Source of the DNA: Chloroflexota bacterium
GTDB taxonomy: Bacteria > Chloroflexota > Dormibacteria > Dormibacterales > Dormibacteraceae
Direction of reading: 5' to 3'
Length of the DNA stretch: 17,642 nucleotides
Assembly (NCBI GenBank): GCA_005888075.1
Contig: VBKD01000074.1
Coordinates: 1-17,642 of the forward strand
In this document: positions 6,881 to 13,288 of the stretch, piece after piece
Layout of the letters: every line of letters starts with the position of its first letter
How positions within the stretch are numbered: the first letter of the stretch is position 1
Position numbers and translations under genes: made by a program
Notes under the pieces: model-generated
What the model was told of the DNA's origin: nothing
Databases searched by the model: none
What the model saw: the letters and a program-made list of their open reading frames with translations, nothing else

Positions 6881-7043
6881 CAGGCGTTCAGGTCTCCTGG
6901 CTTGCGGATCGCCGCCCCAGTCCGCCTTCCCGAGGTCCGTTTGCTGCGTTACCTCAGTGGCATTTCCCGGACGGAGGCTCCCCGCTCACAGTTGCGCGAC
7001 AGCTCCGGTCTCACACCGGATTCCCTTGGTGCCTACGGAGATG
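6881..7043 (-). ncRNA. Cobalamin (adenosylcobalamin-type) riboswitch
   Basis: On the minus strand this region carries the conserved cobalamin riboswitch landmarks in order: AAGGGAA (7027-7021) followed by TCCGGTG (7020-7014) and its partner in GAGACCGGAGC; GCTGTCGCGCAACTGT (7003-6988); ATGCCACTG (6963-6955); GGGAAGGC (6931-6924); and the B12 box AAGCCAGGAGACCTG (6903-6889). The 5' and 3' ends are approximate, since the closing P1 helix is not clear by eye. It starts directly after the stop codon of the ComB-family gene and lies about 100 nt ahead of the lipoprotein start. It should repress the ECF operon when cobalamin is plentiful. Confidence 0.92.
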
Positions 7044-7784
7044 TTAGTTGCTTCGGTGTTGGTTGGTTGTTGGCGAGGAGGGGTTGAGCTTGGTGAGCTG
7101 CAGATAGCCCTCATGGCGTGTTACTGGCATGGCGAAGTTGAACAGGTTCGGTTGCAGGGACAGGTCGAGGTCGGTGGGTGGGAAGCCAGGCCAGGCGCCG
7201 GTCATCACTCTGCGGTAGCGGTCACTCGCGCGGAGGGGCTCGAGGAGCTGGTCGATGTCGGGTTCGTGATCGGGTTCGTGATCGGGTTCGTGATCGTGCT
7301 CGTTACCCCGGATGAGTCCCTCCATGTATTGGGCGCAAGCGTGGTCTTCCGGATGGTCCGCCGAGGCGATGAGCGTCAGGGTGGCGGGCTTTCTTAACAG
7401 GCAGGCTTGAACTGTCGCTCGGGCGACGACCAGACTCGCCGCAAAGATGTCTGCCTCACGTATCGCGGCCACAACCTGGACCCCAGAGGTCGAACGCTGG
7501 ACGAGGATGCGGTCTTTCATGTCGACCTCGCGAATCTGGGTCGGCGAGTTGCTGATCGGTATGCCTTCGACGGGTAAGGCATTGACCTCAGCGCATATGA
7601 CCGAGCCGGGGATGCCGGCCGCCAGGGCCAGCGCTTCAGGGATGGTCGGAACCAGGCGGCACTCGCGGGCTCCGCCGTCGAGCGCGTAAGCGCTCACGGT
7701 GAAAGAGCGGAGCACGTCGATGACGACAACGAGCCCGTGCGCCTGCCGGGCGCCATCGATGCCGGTCGCGTGGATGATTTCCAC
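7044..7784 (-). CDS. 2-phosphosulfolactate phosphatase family protein (ComB-like)
   Basis: Taking the GTG at 7784 gives 246 residues, about the family length. ComB hydrolyses 2-phosphosulfolactate in coenzyme M synthesis; bacterial relatives mostly have unproven roles. Recognised blocks are VVVIDVLRSFTVSAYAL (near 19-35), AEVNALPVEGIPISNSP (the family GERxGxxIxGFDxGNSP region), STSGVQVV (TTNG-like) and ADHPEDHACAQYMEGLI. Several of these depart from the classical residues, so the natural substrate is doubtful. Residues 163-176 contain HDHEPDHEPDHEPD, an acidic-His repeat from a 12-bp tandem repeat. An alternative start at the ATG at 7907 would add a Pro/Arg-rich leader with no family counterpart. 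No Shine-Dalgarno distinguishes them. The stop TAA adjoins the cobalamin riboswitch. Confidence 0.72.
   Translation of the reverse strand: MEIIHATGIDGARQAHGLVVVIDVLRSFTVSAYALDGGARECRLVPTIPEALALAAGIPGSVICAEVNALPVEGIPISNSPTQIREVDMKDRILVQRSTSGVQVVAAIREADIFAASLVVARATVQACLLRKPATLTLIASADHPEDHACAQYMEGLIRGNEHDHEPDHEPDHEPDIDQLLEPLRASDRYRRVMTGAWPGFPPTDLDLSLQPNLFNFAMPVTRHEGYLQLTKLNPSSPTTNQHRSN
7261..7296. repeat. 12-bp tandem repeat, three copies, in frame (DHEP units)
   Basis: GGTTCGTGATCG occurs three times head to tail at 7261-7272, 7273-7284 and 7285-7296 on the plus strand, with no mismatch. Because the unit is 12 bp it keeps the ComB-family frame, where each copy encodes Asp-His-Glu-Pro. It is a candidate variable-number site. 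Confidence 0.85.
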
Positions 7785-7918
7785 ATCGGAGATGGTGACG
7801 CACGCCTGGCCGTCGATGGGGCGAGGGGCGGTGCTTGGCGCGAACCCGGACGGACGGCGCTTGTCGCGACGCCGACGGGTGGGCGGCGCCGGACGGGCGG
7901 GCGGCATGATAGTCGACT

Positions 7919-8260
7919 GTGCGAGAGCCACCGCCCAACACCGGTGAGCGCCCGAAGGCATTTGGCTTCGAGCAGATCGCCGACTGCGGATCGATGCGCG
8001 TGGTCGGGCTGCAGCTCGAGGCGGGGCAGGACGTGCCCGAACACCGAAACGCGATTCCGGTCGCCTTGATCGTGACCGCGGGGCGCCTTCATTTCGACGA
8101 CGGAAGCCAGTCGGGCGAGGTCGGGATCGGCGAGATGCTGCTGATCAACCCGGGTGAGCGGCACACCTACCACGCAGACGTGCCGACATCCGCCTACCTG
8201 GTGTTCGCGGGTTTGCCTGGCGTCCGAAGCCGAACGTGGTCGCTGCGCCGGAAGGCATGA
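7919..8260 (+). CDS. Small single-domain cupin
   Basis: A 113-residue protein with a double-stranded beta-helix cupin pattern. Motif 1 is GQDVPEHRNAIPVALIVTAGRLHF, where the usual HxH is HxN (EHRN), and motif 2 is INPGERHTYHADVPTSAYLVF, which keeps the PGxxH core. Cupins with this small size bind a metal through such His residues or act as sensors; the reaction is not recognisable here. The GTG at 7919 is the longest start, and the sequence before the domain (about 25 residues) is short enough for it to be right, but there is no clear Shine-Dalgarno. It is divergent from the ComB-family gene (134 nt between the preferred starts) and convergent with the histidine phosphatase. Confidence 0.78.
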   Translation: MREPPPNTGERPKAFGFEQIADCGSMRVVGLQLEAGQDVPEHRNAIPVALIVTAGRLHFDDGSQSGEVGIGEMLLINPGERHTYHADVPTSAYLVFAGLPGVRSRTWSLRRKA

Positions 8261-8323
8261 GGGCTGGCCCCCGCGCTGGGCTGGCGCCGTGGTCGCCTTA
8301 GCCCGGCTCGGGTGGCTTGAGCG

Positions 8324-8899
8324 CTAGCCGGCGTTCCACACCGCGATCACGCGACCGCGGTCATCGTGGCGTAGGGCGCTGAGCGTCGCCACGTCCAGAT
8401 AGAACCGCCCCGCGAGCACGATTGCGGCGTCGATCCAGGCCACCCCGATCACTCGAAGAAAGTGGCCATGACCGAAAGCGAGGATCCGGCCGCCCTGCGC
8501 CGACGCCAGCTCGATGAAGGCCTGTGCCCGGGCGTATACGTGCTCGGGCGTCTCCCCGCCCGGACAACCGTCTCGGAAAAGCTCCCAGTTGGGGTTCATG
8601 GCCTTGATCTGTGCACTGGTCAACCCCTCGTATTTGCCGTAGTCGACCTCTTGCAGCAGCGGGGTGACCTGCGGATTTCCGAATCCGGCGAGCTCGGCCG
8701 TCCGCCTGGCCCTTTGCATCGGGCTGGAAAACACGGCGTCGAAGTGGATCTGGCTGAGGCGGTCATGAAGTGCGGCGGCGCGCTGTTCGCCGCGAGGGGT
8801 CAGGGGAAGGTCGGTGGTTCCGGTGTGCTGTCCGCTCATGCTCCACTCCGTCTCGCCGTGACGGATCAGGTACATCTCTAGCGCGGTCGAGTTGGCCAC
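8324..8899 (-). CDS. Histidine phosphatase family protein (phosphoglycerate mutase-like)
   Basis: The 191-residue product carries the family hallmark LIRHGETEW, with phospho-accepting His14 between Arg13 and Gly15, then SSPMQRARRTAEL (Arg63), EVDYGKYEG (acid residues near 84 and 91) and the second catalytic His in FGHGHFLRV (about 144). Family members hydrolyse or transfer phosphate on sugars, nucleotides or cofactors; the substrate is not clear from sequence. The start chosen is GTG at 8899. The ATG at 8875 (MYLIRHGE) is a good alternative, nearer the usual family beginning. It lies 20 nt downstream of the zinc-ribbon/GGDEF-like gene, so the two are probably co-transcribed. Confidence 0.88.
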   Translation of the reverse strand: MANSTALEMYLIRHGETEWSMSGQHTGTTDLPLTPRGEQRAAALHDRLSQIHFDAVFSSPMQRARRTAELAGFGNPQVTPLLQEVDYGKYEGLTSAQIKAMNPNWELFRDGCPGGETPEHVYARAQAFIELASAQGGRILAFGHGHFLRVIGVAWIDAAIVLAGRFYLDVATLSALRHDDRGRVIAVWNAG

Positions 8900-8919
8900 T
8901 CGTGGCCGAGCCTACTCCC

Positions 8920-9534
8920 TCAGGCGGGCTTGCCCATCATCTCGGGCCGGCCGGAACGGAGCGAGCGGCCGGCACTCTCGATCACGGCGCCCGCGCGCAC
9001 GCGCTGGCCGGGGCGGATGCACACCAGCCCGACAGCCGCCTGGCCTCCCTGCTGCTTGAGCGCCTCGTTGACGGCGGCCAGGACCCGGTTGGCGGCATGA
9101 GCGGTGCCCGCGACGTCGGTGTCCGGCAGTATGGCGAGCAGCTGCGGGGGCGTGCGGCTCAGCACGCCGGGCGTGTCCACGTCTCGGACCGTGCTCGCGA
9201 GCGCGGCGGCCATGGTCTTGAGGGCGTCATCCGGCTCGCCCGCGCCGTTGGCCTCGATCAAAAGCACCCCCAGGTTGCGCTGGTAGCGGTGGGCCCGCGC
9301 CAGCTCATCCTCGAGGACAGGTCGCACGAAGCGGTCGTTGAAGAGGCCGGTGGTCCGATCGACGATGTGCAGAGGCTCAGCGTGCGGATCGTCCGCCCTG
9401 ACGCCACAGGAAGGGCAGAACACAGCGCCGTGCGGAAGTGGCGCGCCGCAGGCCTGGCAAGCCTGAGCGTCGGGCCGCCGGCGCAAAAAGTCGCCAATCG
9501 GCATTCGGTAAAGCCTATCAGTCGTGTTTCCCAT
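8920..9534 (-). CDS. Zinc-ribbon protein with degenerate GGDEF-like domain
   Basis: The 204-residue protein begins with a zinc ribbon: Cys26 and Cys29 (CQAC), Cys40 and Cys43 (CPSC). After about 15 residues comes a region like the start of GGDEF domains, DRTTGLFNDRFVRPVLEDELARAHRY (55-84), then a central strand LGVLLIEANG. Where a diguanylate cyclase has RxGGDEF, this protein reads SRTPPQLLAILPDTD (126-140), so the catalytic signature is lost while the following LLPxTD pattern is kept. It is therefore unlikely to make cyclic di-GMP and is more likely a sensor or binding module. The ATG at 9534 sits next to AAGAGGGG, which is too close for a normal ribosome site; the ATG at 9504 is an alternative start. 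Confidence 0.7.
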   Translation of the reverse strand: MGNTTDRLYRMPIGDFLRRRPDAQACQACGAPLPHGAVFCPSCGVRADDPHAEPLHIVDRTTGLFNDRFVRPVLEDELARAHRYQRNLGVLLIEANGAGEPDDALKTMAAALASTVRDVDTPGVLSRTPPQLLAILPDTDVAGTAHAANRVLAAVNEALKQQGGQAAVGLVCIRPGQRVRAGAVIESAGRSLRSGRPEMMGKPA

Positions 9535-9674
9535 CCCCTCTTGAGTCCTTAACAGCCTGGGTTGTCTTCGATTTTGCCTGATCCTAAGCTCCGGTCAGGA
9601 TGGTCGGCGGGGGAGGGCAGACCTGGCGGAGGAGGGAGGGCCCTCGAAGAGGTGTCGCTGAGGTGAGTCGCGGC

Positions 9675-10013
9675 TCAGCCCACCGCGGCGGCGGAGGCGG
9701 TCAACCAGCTTTCCGCCCAGTCGGATACCGCGCTCAGCACCGGTTCGAGCGCGCGACCACGCGCTGTCAGTCGATAGCTCACGCGCACGGGGGGACCTGG
9801 GTCGACCAGGCGTTCAACGATGCCTTCTGTCTCGAGCTCGCGAAGACGCTCGGTGAGGACTCGATCGCTGATCCCAGGGATGCCGGCGAGCAGTTGATTG
9901 AAACGCGCGGGTGCAGGAAGCAGCGATCGAACGACCGCTCCGGTCCACCGCTTTCCAATCAACTCGATAGCGCGTTGAAAGGGCGCGCTGTAGCTGACGC
10001 CCCCTCCGACCAT
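9675..10013 (-). CDS. HxlR-family winged-helix transcriptional regulator
   Basis: From the ATG at 10013 the product has 112 residues, the usual HxlR length. The key blocks are AIELIGKRWTGAVVRSLL, FNQLLAGIPGISDRVLTERLRELETEGIVERLV (recognition helix region) and PVRVSYRLTARGRALEPVL (wing). The Cys found at the N-terminus of redox-responsive members is absent here (SAPFQRA in place of CP-type starts). HxlR proteins are dimeric regulators, often acting on the divergent gene. The frame stays open to 10196, but the additional residues do not resemble the family. The divergent membrane-protein gene, 192 nt away, is a plausible target. Confidence 0.85.
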   Translation of the reverse strand: MVGGGVSYSAPFQRAIELIGKRWTGAVVRSLLPAPARFNQLLAGIPGISDRVLTERLRELETEGIVERLVDPGPPVRVSYRLTARGRALEPVLSAVSDWAESWLTASAAAVG

Positions 10014-10021
10014 GGGGAGTG

Positions 10022-10050
10022 ATTCTATGCCGTATGGCACTCGCGGGAAA
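10022..10050 (-). promoter_or_regulatory. Candidate promoter for the HxlR gene, leaderless
   Basis: On the minus strand TAGAAT (10027-10022) is a close match to a -10 hexamer, with 8 nt between it and the ATG at 10013. A weak -35 (TTTCCC, 10050-10045) lies 17 nt upstream. With a start site about 7 nt after the -10, the transcript would begin at or near the start codon, which fits the absence of a Shine-Dalgarno. Confidence 0.3.
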
Positions 10051-10091
10051 GCACCCGCTCCCTGTTTTCCACAAGAATTTTTTTCAGAGCA

Positions 10092-10122
10092 CCACATGCG
10101 CACGTCGCAAGCGACGATGTGG
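10092..10122. promoter_or_regulatory. Interrupted inverted repeat, possible operator
   Basis: CCACAT (10092-10097) pairs with ATGTGG (10117-10122), and inside it CGTCGC (10103-10108) pairs with GCGACG (10111-10116) around AA. The left arm carries a 5-nt insertion (GCGCA). The element lies in the 192-nt gap between the divergent HxlR and membrane-protein genes, where a dimeric regulator would bind. The rest of that gap shows a T-rich stretch at about 10073-10084. Confidence 0.4.
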
Positions 10123-10205
10123 AACGTGATCCGCAAATCAGGAGAGCTTGGAATGTCCCGCGAAACGTGTCGATCGCACAAGAACATTGCGGTCAAGGTG
10201 AGCTA

Positions 10206-10772
10206 GTGCGCCGCCTACTACTGCTCATCGGGATTGCACTGATCGGCATTGCCTTCGCAGCGGGCACCCGGGTCGCCGACAGTCGTCAGGGCTTGATCGC
10301 CGAGGTCGTTGCCTTGCTCGGTGGTCTGGCCGGGCTCGCCCTATTGCTCTACGGAATCTTCAGCGCCGCGCGTCCGTCGCGCGATGCAGCGCGTGCGCCA
10401 TCTAAGTCAACGACGGCATCACAGGAGACGCGCACGGCAAACGATCTTGTCATTGGCGGCATCGGGATCGTCCTCTCCATCATCTTGTTCGGTGGACTCG
10501 CGATCAGCGGCGACATCTTGTGGGCCGCGCTTGGGTTGATCCTGTTGCTGCCCATGCTCGCGGGCAGCGTCTATCTGACTCTGCGCTTCGTTCACGCAGC
10601 CGATCGCGATTGGCGGATCGACCTACGTGCGTTTTGGAAGGGCCCGAAGCAGAAGCAAGACGCCAATCACGATCAAAACGGCAGGCCAGATGACACTCCA
10701 GGTCACGAACCCAAGGTTTTCGGCGAGAAACAGCAAGCCCGCGACGATGAGGACGCCACCGAGCACAACTGA
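10206..10772 (+). CDS. Uncharacterised four-helix membrane protein
   Basis: I do not recognise this family. The GTG at 10206 is chosen because AAGGTG precedes it with about 5-nt spacing; the open frame upstream has no comparable site. The 188-residue product has four hydrophobic segments, about 4-20, 28-53, 80-102 and 106-130, then a cytosolic-looking tail that is rich in Asp, Lys and Gln. The last 150 nt overlap, tail to tail, the convincing 3' end of the PspC gene, so the tail may be translated from sequence chiefly constrained by the other strand, or the frame may have been extended by loss of an earlier stop. It sits divergent from an HxlR regulator. Confidence 0.5.
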   Translation: MRRLLLLIGIALIGIAFAAGTRVADSRQGLIAEVVALLGGLAGLALLLYGIFSAARPSRDAARAPSKSTTASQETRTANDLVIGGIGIVLSIILFGGLAISGDILWAALGLILLLPMLAGSVYLTLRFVHAADRDWRIDLRAFWKGPKQKQDANHDQNGRPDDTPGHEPKVFGEKQQARDDEDATEHN

Positions 10773-11150
10773 CGGGCGGCTCCAGGCGGCATGAACCTGG
10801 GGAGGCCCTGTGGGTAGCACCGCATGCGCCTCGCTTTGGCCCGGAGGCGCAACCGGACGCGGGCCGAAGAGCTGGTCCGACATCTCGCCCCAGCCGCGGC
10901 GGATATCGGACATCACCGAATCGAATCCCGACCTACCTTCCGGCCGGCCCTCCACACGCTCCGGCATCAAGATCCAGAGGACCAGGTAGACAAGGACCCC
11001 GATCCCTTGCACTAGCGCGAGAAGCACGAACGCGACGCGAACCCACAGGGGGTCGACGTGAAGTCCTGAAGCAAGACCGGAACAGACACCGCCCACGATT
11101 CGGTCAGAACCTCGGTACCAACGTTCGCCGGTCCCCTGTTGCATCGTCAC
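10623..11150 (-). CDS. PspC domain membrane protein
   Basis: The 175-residue protein starts at GTG 11150, overlapping the folC stop as GTGA; an ATG at 11144 follows two codons later. An N-terminal PspC domain (about 10-62) reads RWYRGSDRIVGGVCSGLASGLHVDPLWVRVAFVLLAL followed by a YLVLWILMPER end, quoted here as two family-typical blocks. A charged linker follows, and the C-terminal 50 residues form two hydrophobic helices (VLGGVLIVAGLLFLAENLGF and SVIWPAVLIVIGVLLLL), a LiaF-like/DUF5668 membrane module. PspC proteins respond to envelope stress. It ends the folate operon with no evident metabolic link, and overlaps the convergent unknown membrane gene by 150 nt. Confidence 0.88.
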   Translation of the reverse strand: MTMQQGTGERWYRGSDRIVGGVCSGLASGLHVDPLWVRVAFVLLALVQGIGVLVYLVLWILMPERVEGRPEGRSGFDSVMSDIRRGWGEMSDQLFGPRPVAPPGQSEAHAVLPTGPPQVHAAWSRPSVVLGGVLIVAGLLFLAENLGFVTWSVIWPAVLIVIGVLLLLRALPKRT

Positions 11151-12424
11151 AGCCTAGTGGTTTGACTTTGGGACAGGATCTCTCCAACCAGGTACAGCGA
11201 TCCGCACACCAGCACGTTTCCATCGCTGCCGGCAAGCTCGCGCGCGCGATCGAGCGCGGCGCTCGCGGGTTGCACCGCCAGGGAGCCGGCCCCGTATAGG
11301 GAAGCCAGCATCCGCGGCTCGTGCGCGTGCCCGGCCGCACTCGCCGGATCGGTGAAGACAACGGCATCGGGGCGCACGGTTCGCAGTGCCTTGAAGAGCT
11401 CCTGCGGATCGCGTTCGCGGAGCATCCCGAACACGACCACGAGCCTCTCCGAGCCGATGAGCCGCCGTAGGGCAGTTCCAGCCTTGGTCAGCGCGGCCGG
11501 ATTGTGTCCTCCGTCCAGGATCACCCGGGGACGGTTCGCGATGACCTGAAGGCGGCCCGGCCACCGCGTGCTGGCGAGTCCCTTCCTCACCGCGCCATCG
11601 TCGACGCCGTCGAGCACGTGCGCTGCGGCCACGGCGAGGGCAGCGTTGGACGGCTGGTAATCACCGAGCAATGGGAGCTCGAGGTCTACACGGTCGAAGC
11701 CCGGACCCGTCACCCGAATCGTGAAGCCGTCCCATCCGCGTGGTACTGCGTCCACCTCGATCTCCTCGCCGAGGCGCCACAGCTGCGCCGATGATCGCCG
11801 CGCACTCTCCTCGACGATCTGCAGGGCGGGTCCCTGGCTTCCGGTGATCACCTGGTTGCCCTGTTTGATGATTGCCGCCTTCTCGCGCGCGATCTCTTCG
11901 ATGGTGTCGCCGAGGTACTTCTGATGATCGAGGTCGACGTTGGTGACCACAGCGACGCCGAGATTCAAAGCGTTCGTCGCGTCAAGGCGGCCGCCAAGCC
12001 CGACCTCGCAAACCAGCCGGTCCGTCCGCGGTGCGAGATATGCAACGGCCATCGCGGTGAGCATCTCGAACTCGGTCGGACGGCCCATCTCCTCAGCGAC
12101 CTCATCAAAGGTTGGAATCAAGCCCTGAAGCGCGTCGGCGAAGTCGCGCTCGCTGATCGGCCGGCCGTCCACCTGGATGCGTTCGGTGTACGAGATGAGA
12201 TGCGGTTTCGGCATGAAACCGACGTTGTGCCCGGCTGCCCTCAGGATGGAGGTCAGGCACGCGCCGGTCGAGCCCTTGCCATTGGTGCCGGCGACCAGCA
12301 CCCCTTTCATGTCTTGATCCGGGGCGCCGAGCCGATCGAGGATGGCTCGCGTCCGTTCGGTGCCGAGCTTCATCGCGAAGCGGCCTTGCTTCGAGATGTA
12401 GTCGAGCGCCTCCTGGTACGTCAA
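11147..12424 (-). CDS. folC: Bifunctional folylpolyglutamate synthase/dihydrofolate synthase
   Basis: A 425-residue Mur-ligase-type enzyme that adds glutamate to dihydropteroate and folates. The ATP loop is VAGTNGKGS (44-52), followed by PHLISYTERIQVDG, the DHQKYLGDTIEEIAREKAAIIK block and the C-terminal ILDGGHNPAAL motif of the ligase domain. Length is normal for FolC. The start is a TTG at 12424 that overlaps the folD stop as TTGA. The stop TGA overlaps the start of the pspC gene as GTGA, so folD, folC and pspC are translationally chained. It catalyses the last steps of the folate pathway whose other members (folB, folD) lie in the same operon. Confidence 0.93.
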   Translation of the reverse strand: MTYQEALDYISKQGRFAMKLGTERTRAILDRLGAPDQDMKGVLVAGTNGKGSTGACLTSILRAAGHNVGFMPKPHLISYTERIQVDGRPISERDFADALQGLIPTFDEVAEEMGRPTEFEMLTAMAVAYLAPRTDRLVCEVGLGGRLDATNALNLGVAVVTNVDLDHQKYLGDTIEEIAREKAAIIKQGNQVITGSQGPALQIVEESARRSSAQLWRLGEEIEVDAVPRGWDGFTIRVTGPGFDRVDLELPLLGDYQPSNAALAVAAAHVLDGVDDGAVRKGLASTRWPGRLQVIANRPRVILDGGHNPAALTKAGTALRRLIGSERLVVVFGMLRERDPQELFKALRTVRPDAVVFTDPASAAGHAHEPRMLASLYGAGSLAVQPASAALDRARELAGSDGNVLVCGSLYLVGEILSQSQTTRL

Positions 12425-13272
12425 GGCCTGCGGCGCAGCTCTGCTTCGTACGTGTTCTTGATCAACATGGCGCGCGTCATCGGACCGACCCCACCGGGGT
12501 TGGGCGAAAGCCAGCCGGCGACATCCGCGACGCCCGGCCCAAAGTCTCCGACCTGCCTGCCATCCACCCAGTTGGTGCTGACATCCACCACCGCGGCACC
12601 AGGCTTGACCATGTCCCTGCTGATGAGATTCGCCCGTCCCGCCGCGCCGACCAAGATGTCCGCCTCACGCGTATGACTCGCGAGGTCCTTCGTTCGGGTG
12701 TGACACAACGTCACGGTCGCGTGGCGCTTGAGCAGCAGCAGCCCCGTCGGTTTGCCGACCAGGTTGCTCCTACCCACGATCACCGCATCGGCGCCTTCAA
12801 TCGGGACGCCGGACCGCTCGAGGAGCAGGACGATGCCCGCCGGGGTGCATGGCTCGACACCACCAGGCAACCCGAGCGCGACCAGCCCTGCGTTGAAGGG
12901 ATGGAACCCGTCGACATCCTTCACCGGGTCGAGCGCGACGACGACGCGAGCCATGTCGATCTGTCTTGGCGCCGGCTGCTGGATGAGGATCGCGCTCACC
13001 GTTTCGTCGCGGTTCAAGCGATCAACGAGCTCGAGCAGCTCGTCAGTGGTGGTCTCAGCAGACAACCGGTGGTCCACGGATTCGATGCCCACGCTCCGCG
13101 CGTTGCGCTGCTTGAGCTCGACGTACTGCCTCGATGCCGCGTCGTCACCGACCAACACCGTGGCCAGCTTCGGCCGGGATCGTCCGGCCGCCACCCGATC
13201 GGCGACGGCATTCGCGACATCGTCGAAGATCTGCTTGGCGACGGCTTTGCCGTCGAGGACGCGTGCTGTCAC
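12421..13272 (-). CDS. folD: Methylenetetrahydrofolate dehydrogenase/methenyltetrahydrofolate cyclohydrolase
   Basis: The start chosen is the GTG at 13272, giving 283 residues, the usual FolD length; the frame opens 20 codons earlier but those residues do not match the family. Catalytic YVELK (Tyr50, Lys54) is present, as are QQPAPRQID (the QLPLPxHID site), DGFHPFNAG, LPGGVEPCTPAG (135-146), the NADP-binding VIVGRSNLVGKP (164-175) and PGGVGPMTRAML (259-270). FolD interconverts methylene-, methenyl- and formyl-tetrahydrofolate. The ribosome site is weak. It begins 16 nt after the larC remnant and overlaps folC. Confidence 0.93.
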   Translation of the reverse strand: MTARVLDGKAVAKQIFDDVANAVADRVAAGRSRPKLATVLVGDDAASRQYVELKQRNARSVGIESVDHRLSAETTTDELLELVDRLNRDETVSAILIQQPAPRQIDMARVVVALDPVKDVDGFHPFNAGLVALGLPGGVEPCTPAGIVLLLERSGVPIEGADAVIVGRSNLVGKPTGLLLLKRHATVTLCHTRTKDLASHTREADILVGAAGRANLISRDMVKPGAAVVDVSTNWVDGRQVGDFGPGVADVAGWLSPNPGGVGPMTRAMLIKNTYEAELRRRP

Positions 13273-13288
13273 GCGTTCATTGTCGTTC

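Noticed and set aside
7261..7296. Tandem repeat as a CRISPR or origin iteron
   Set aside because: Units are only 12 bp, have no spacers, and lie in frame inside a coding gene.
7785..7961. Longer N-terminus for the ComB-family protein (starts at 7961 or 7907)
   Set aside because: The extra residues are Pro/Arg-rich and unlike the family, and the 7961 start would overlap the divergent cupin gene. The 7907 start cannot be fully excluded.
8302..8312. Short hairpin CCCG-GCT-CGGG between the convergent cupin and phosphatase genes
   Set aside because: Stem of only four pairs with no T-run, expected by chance at this GC content.
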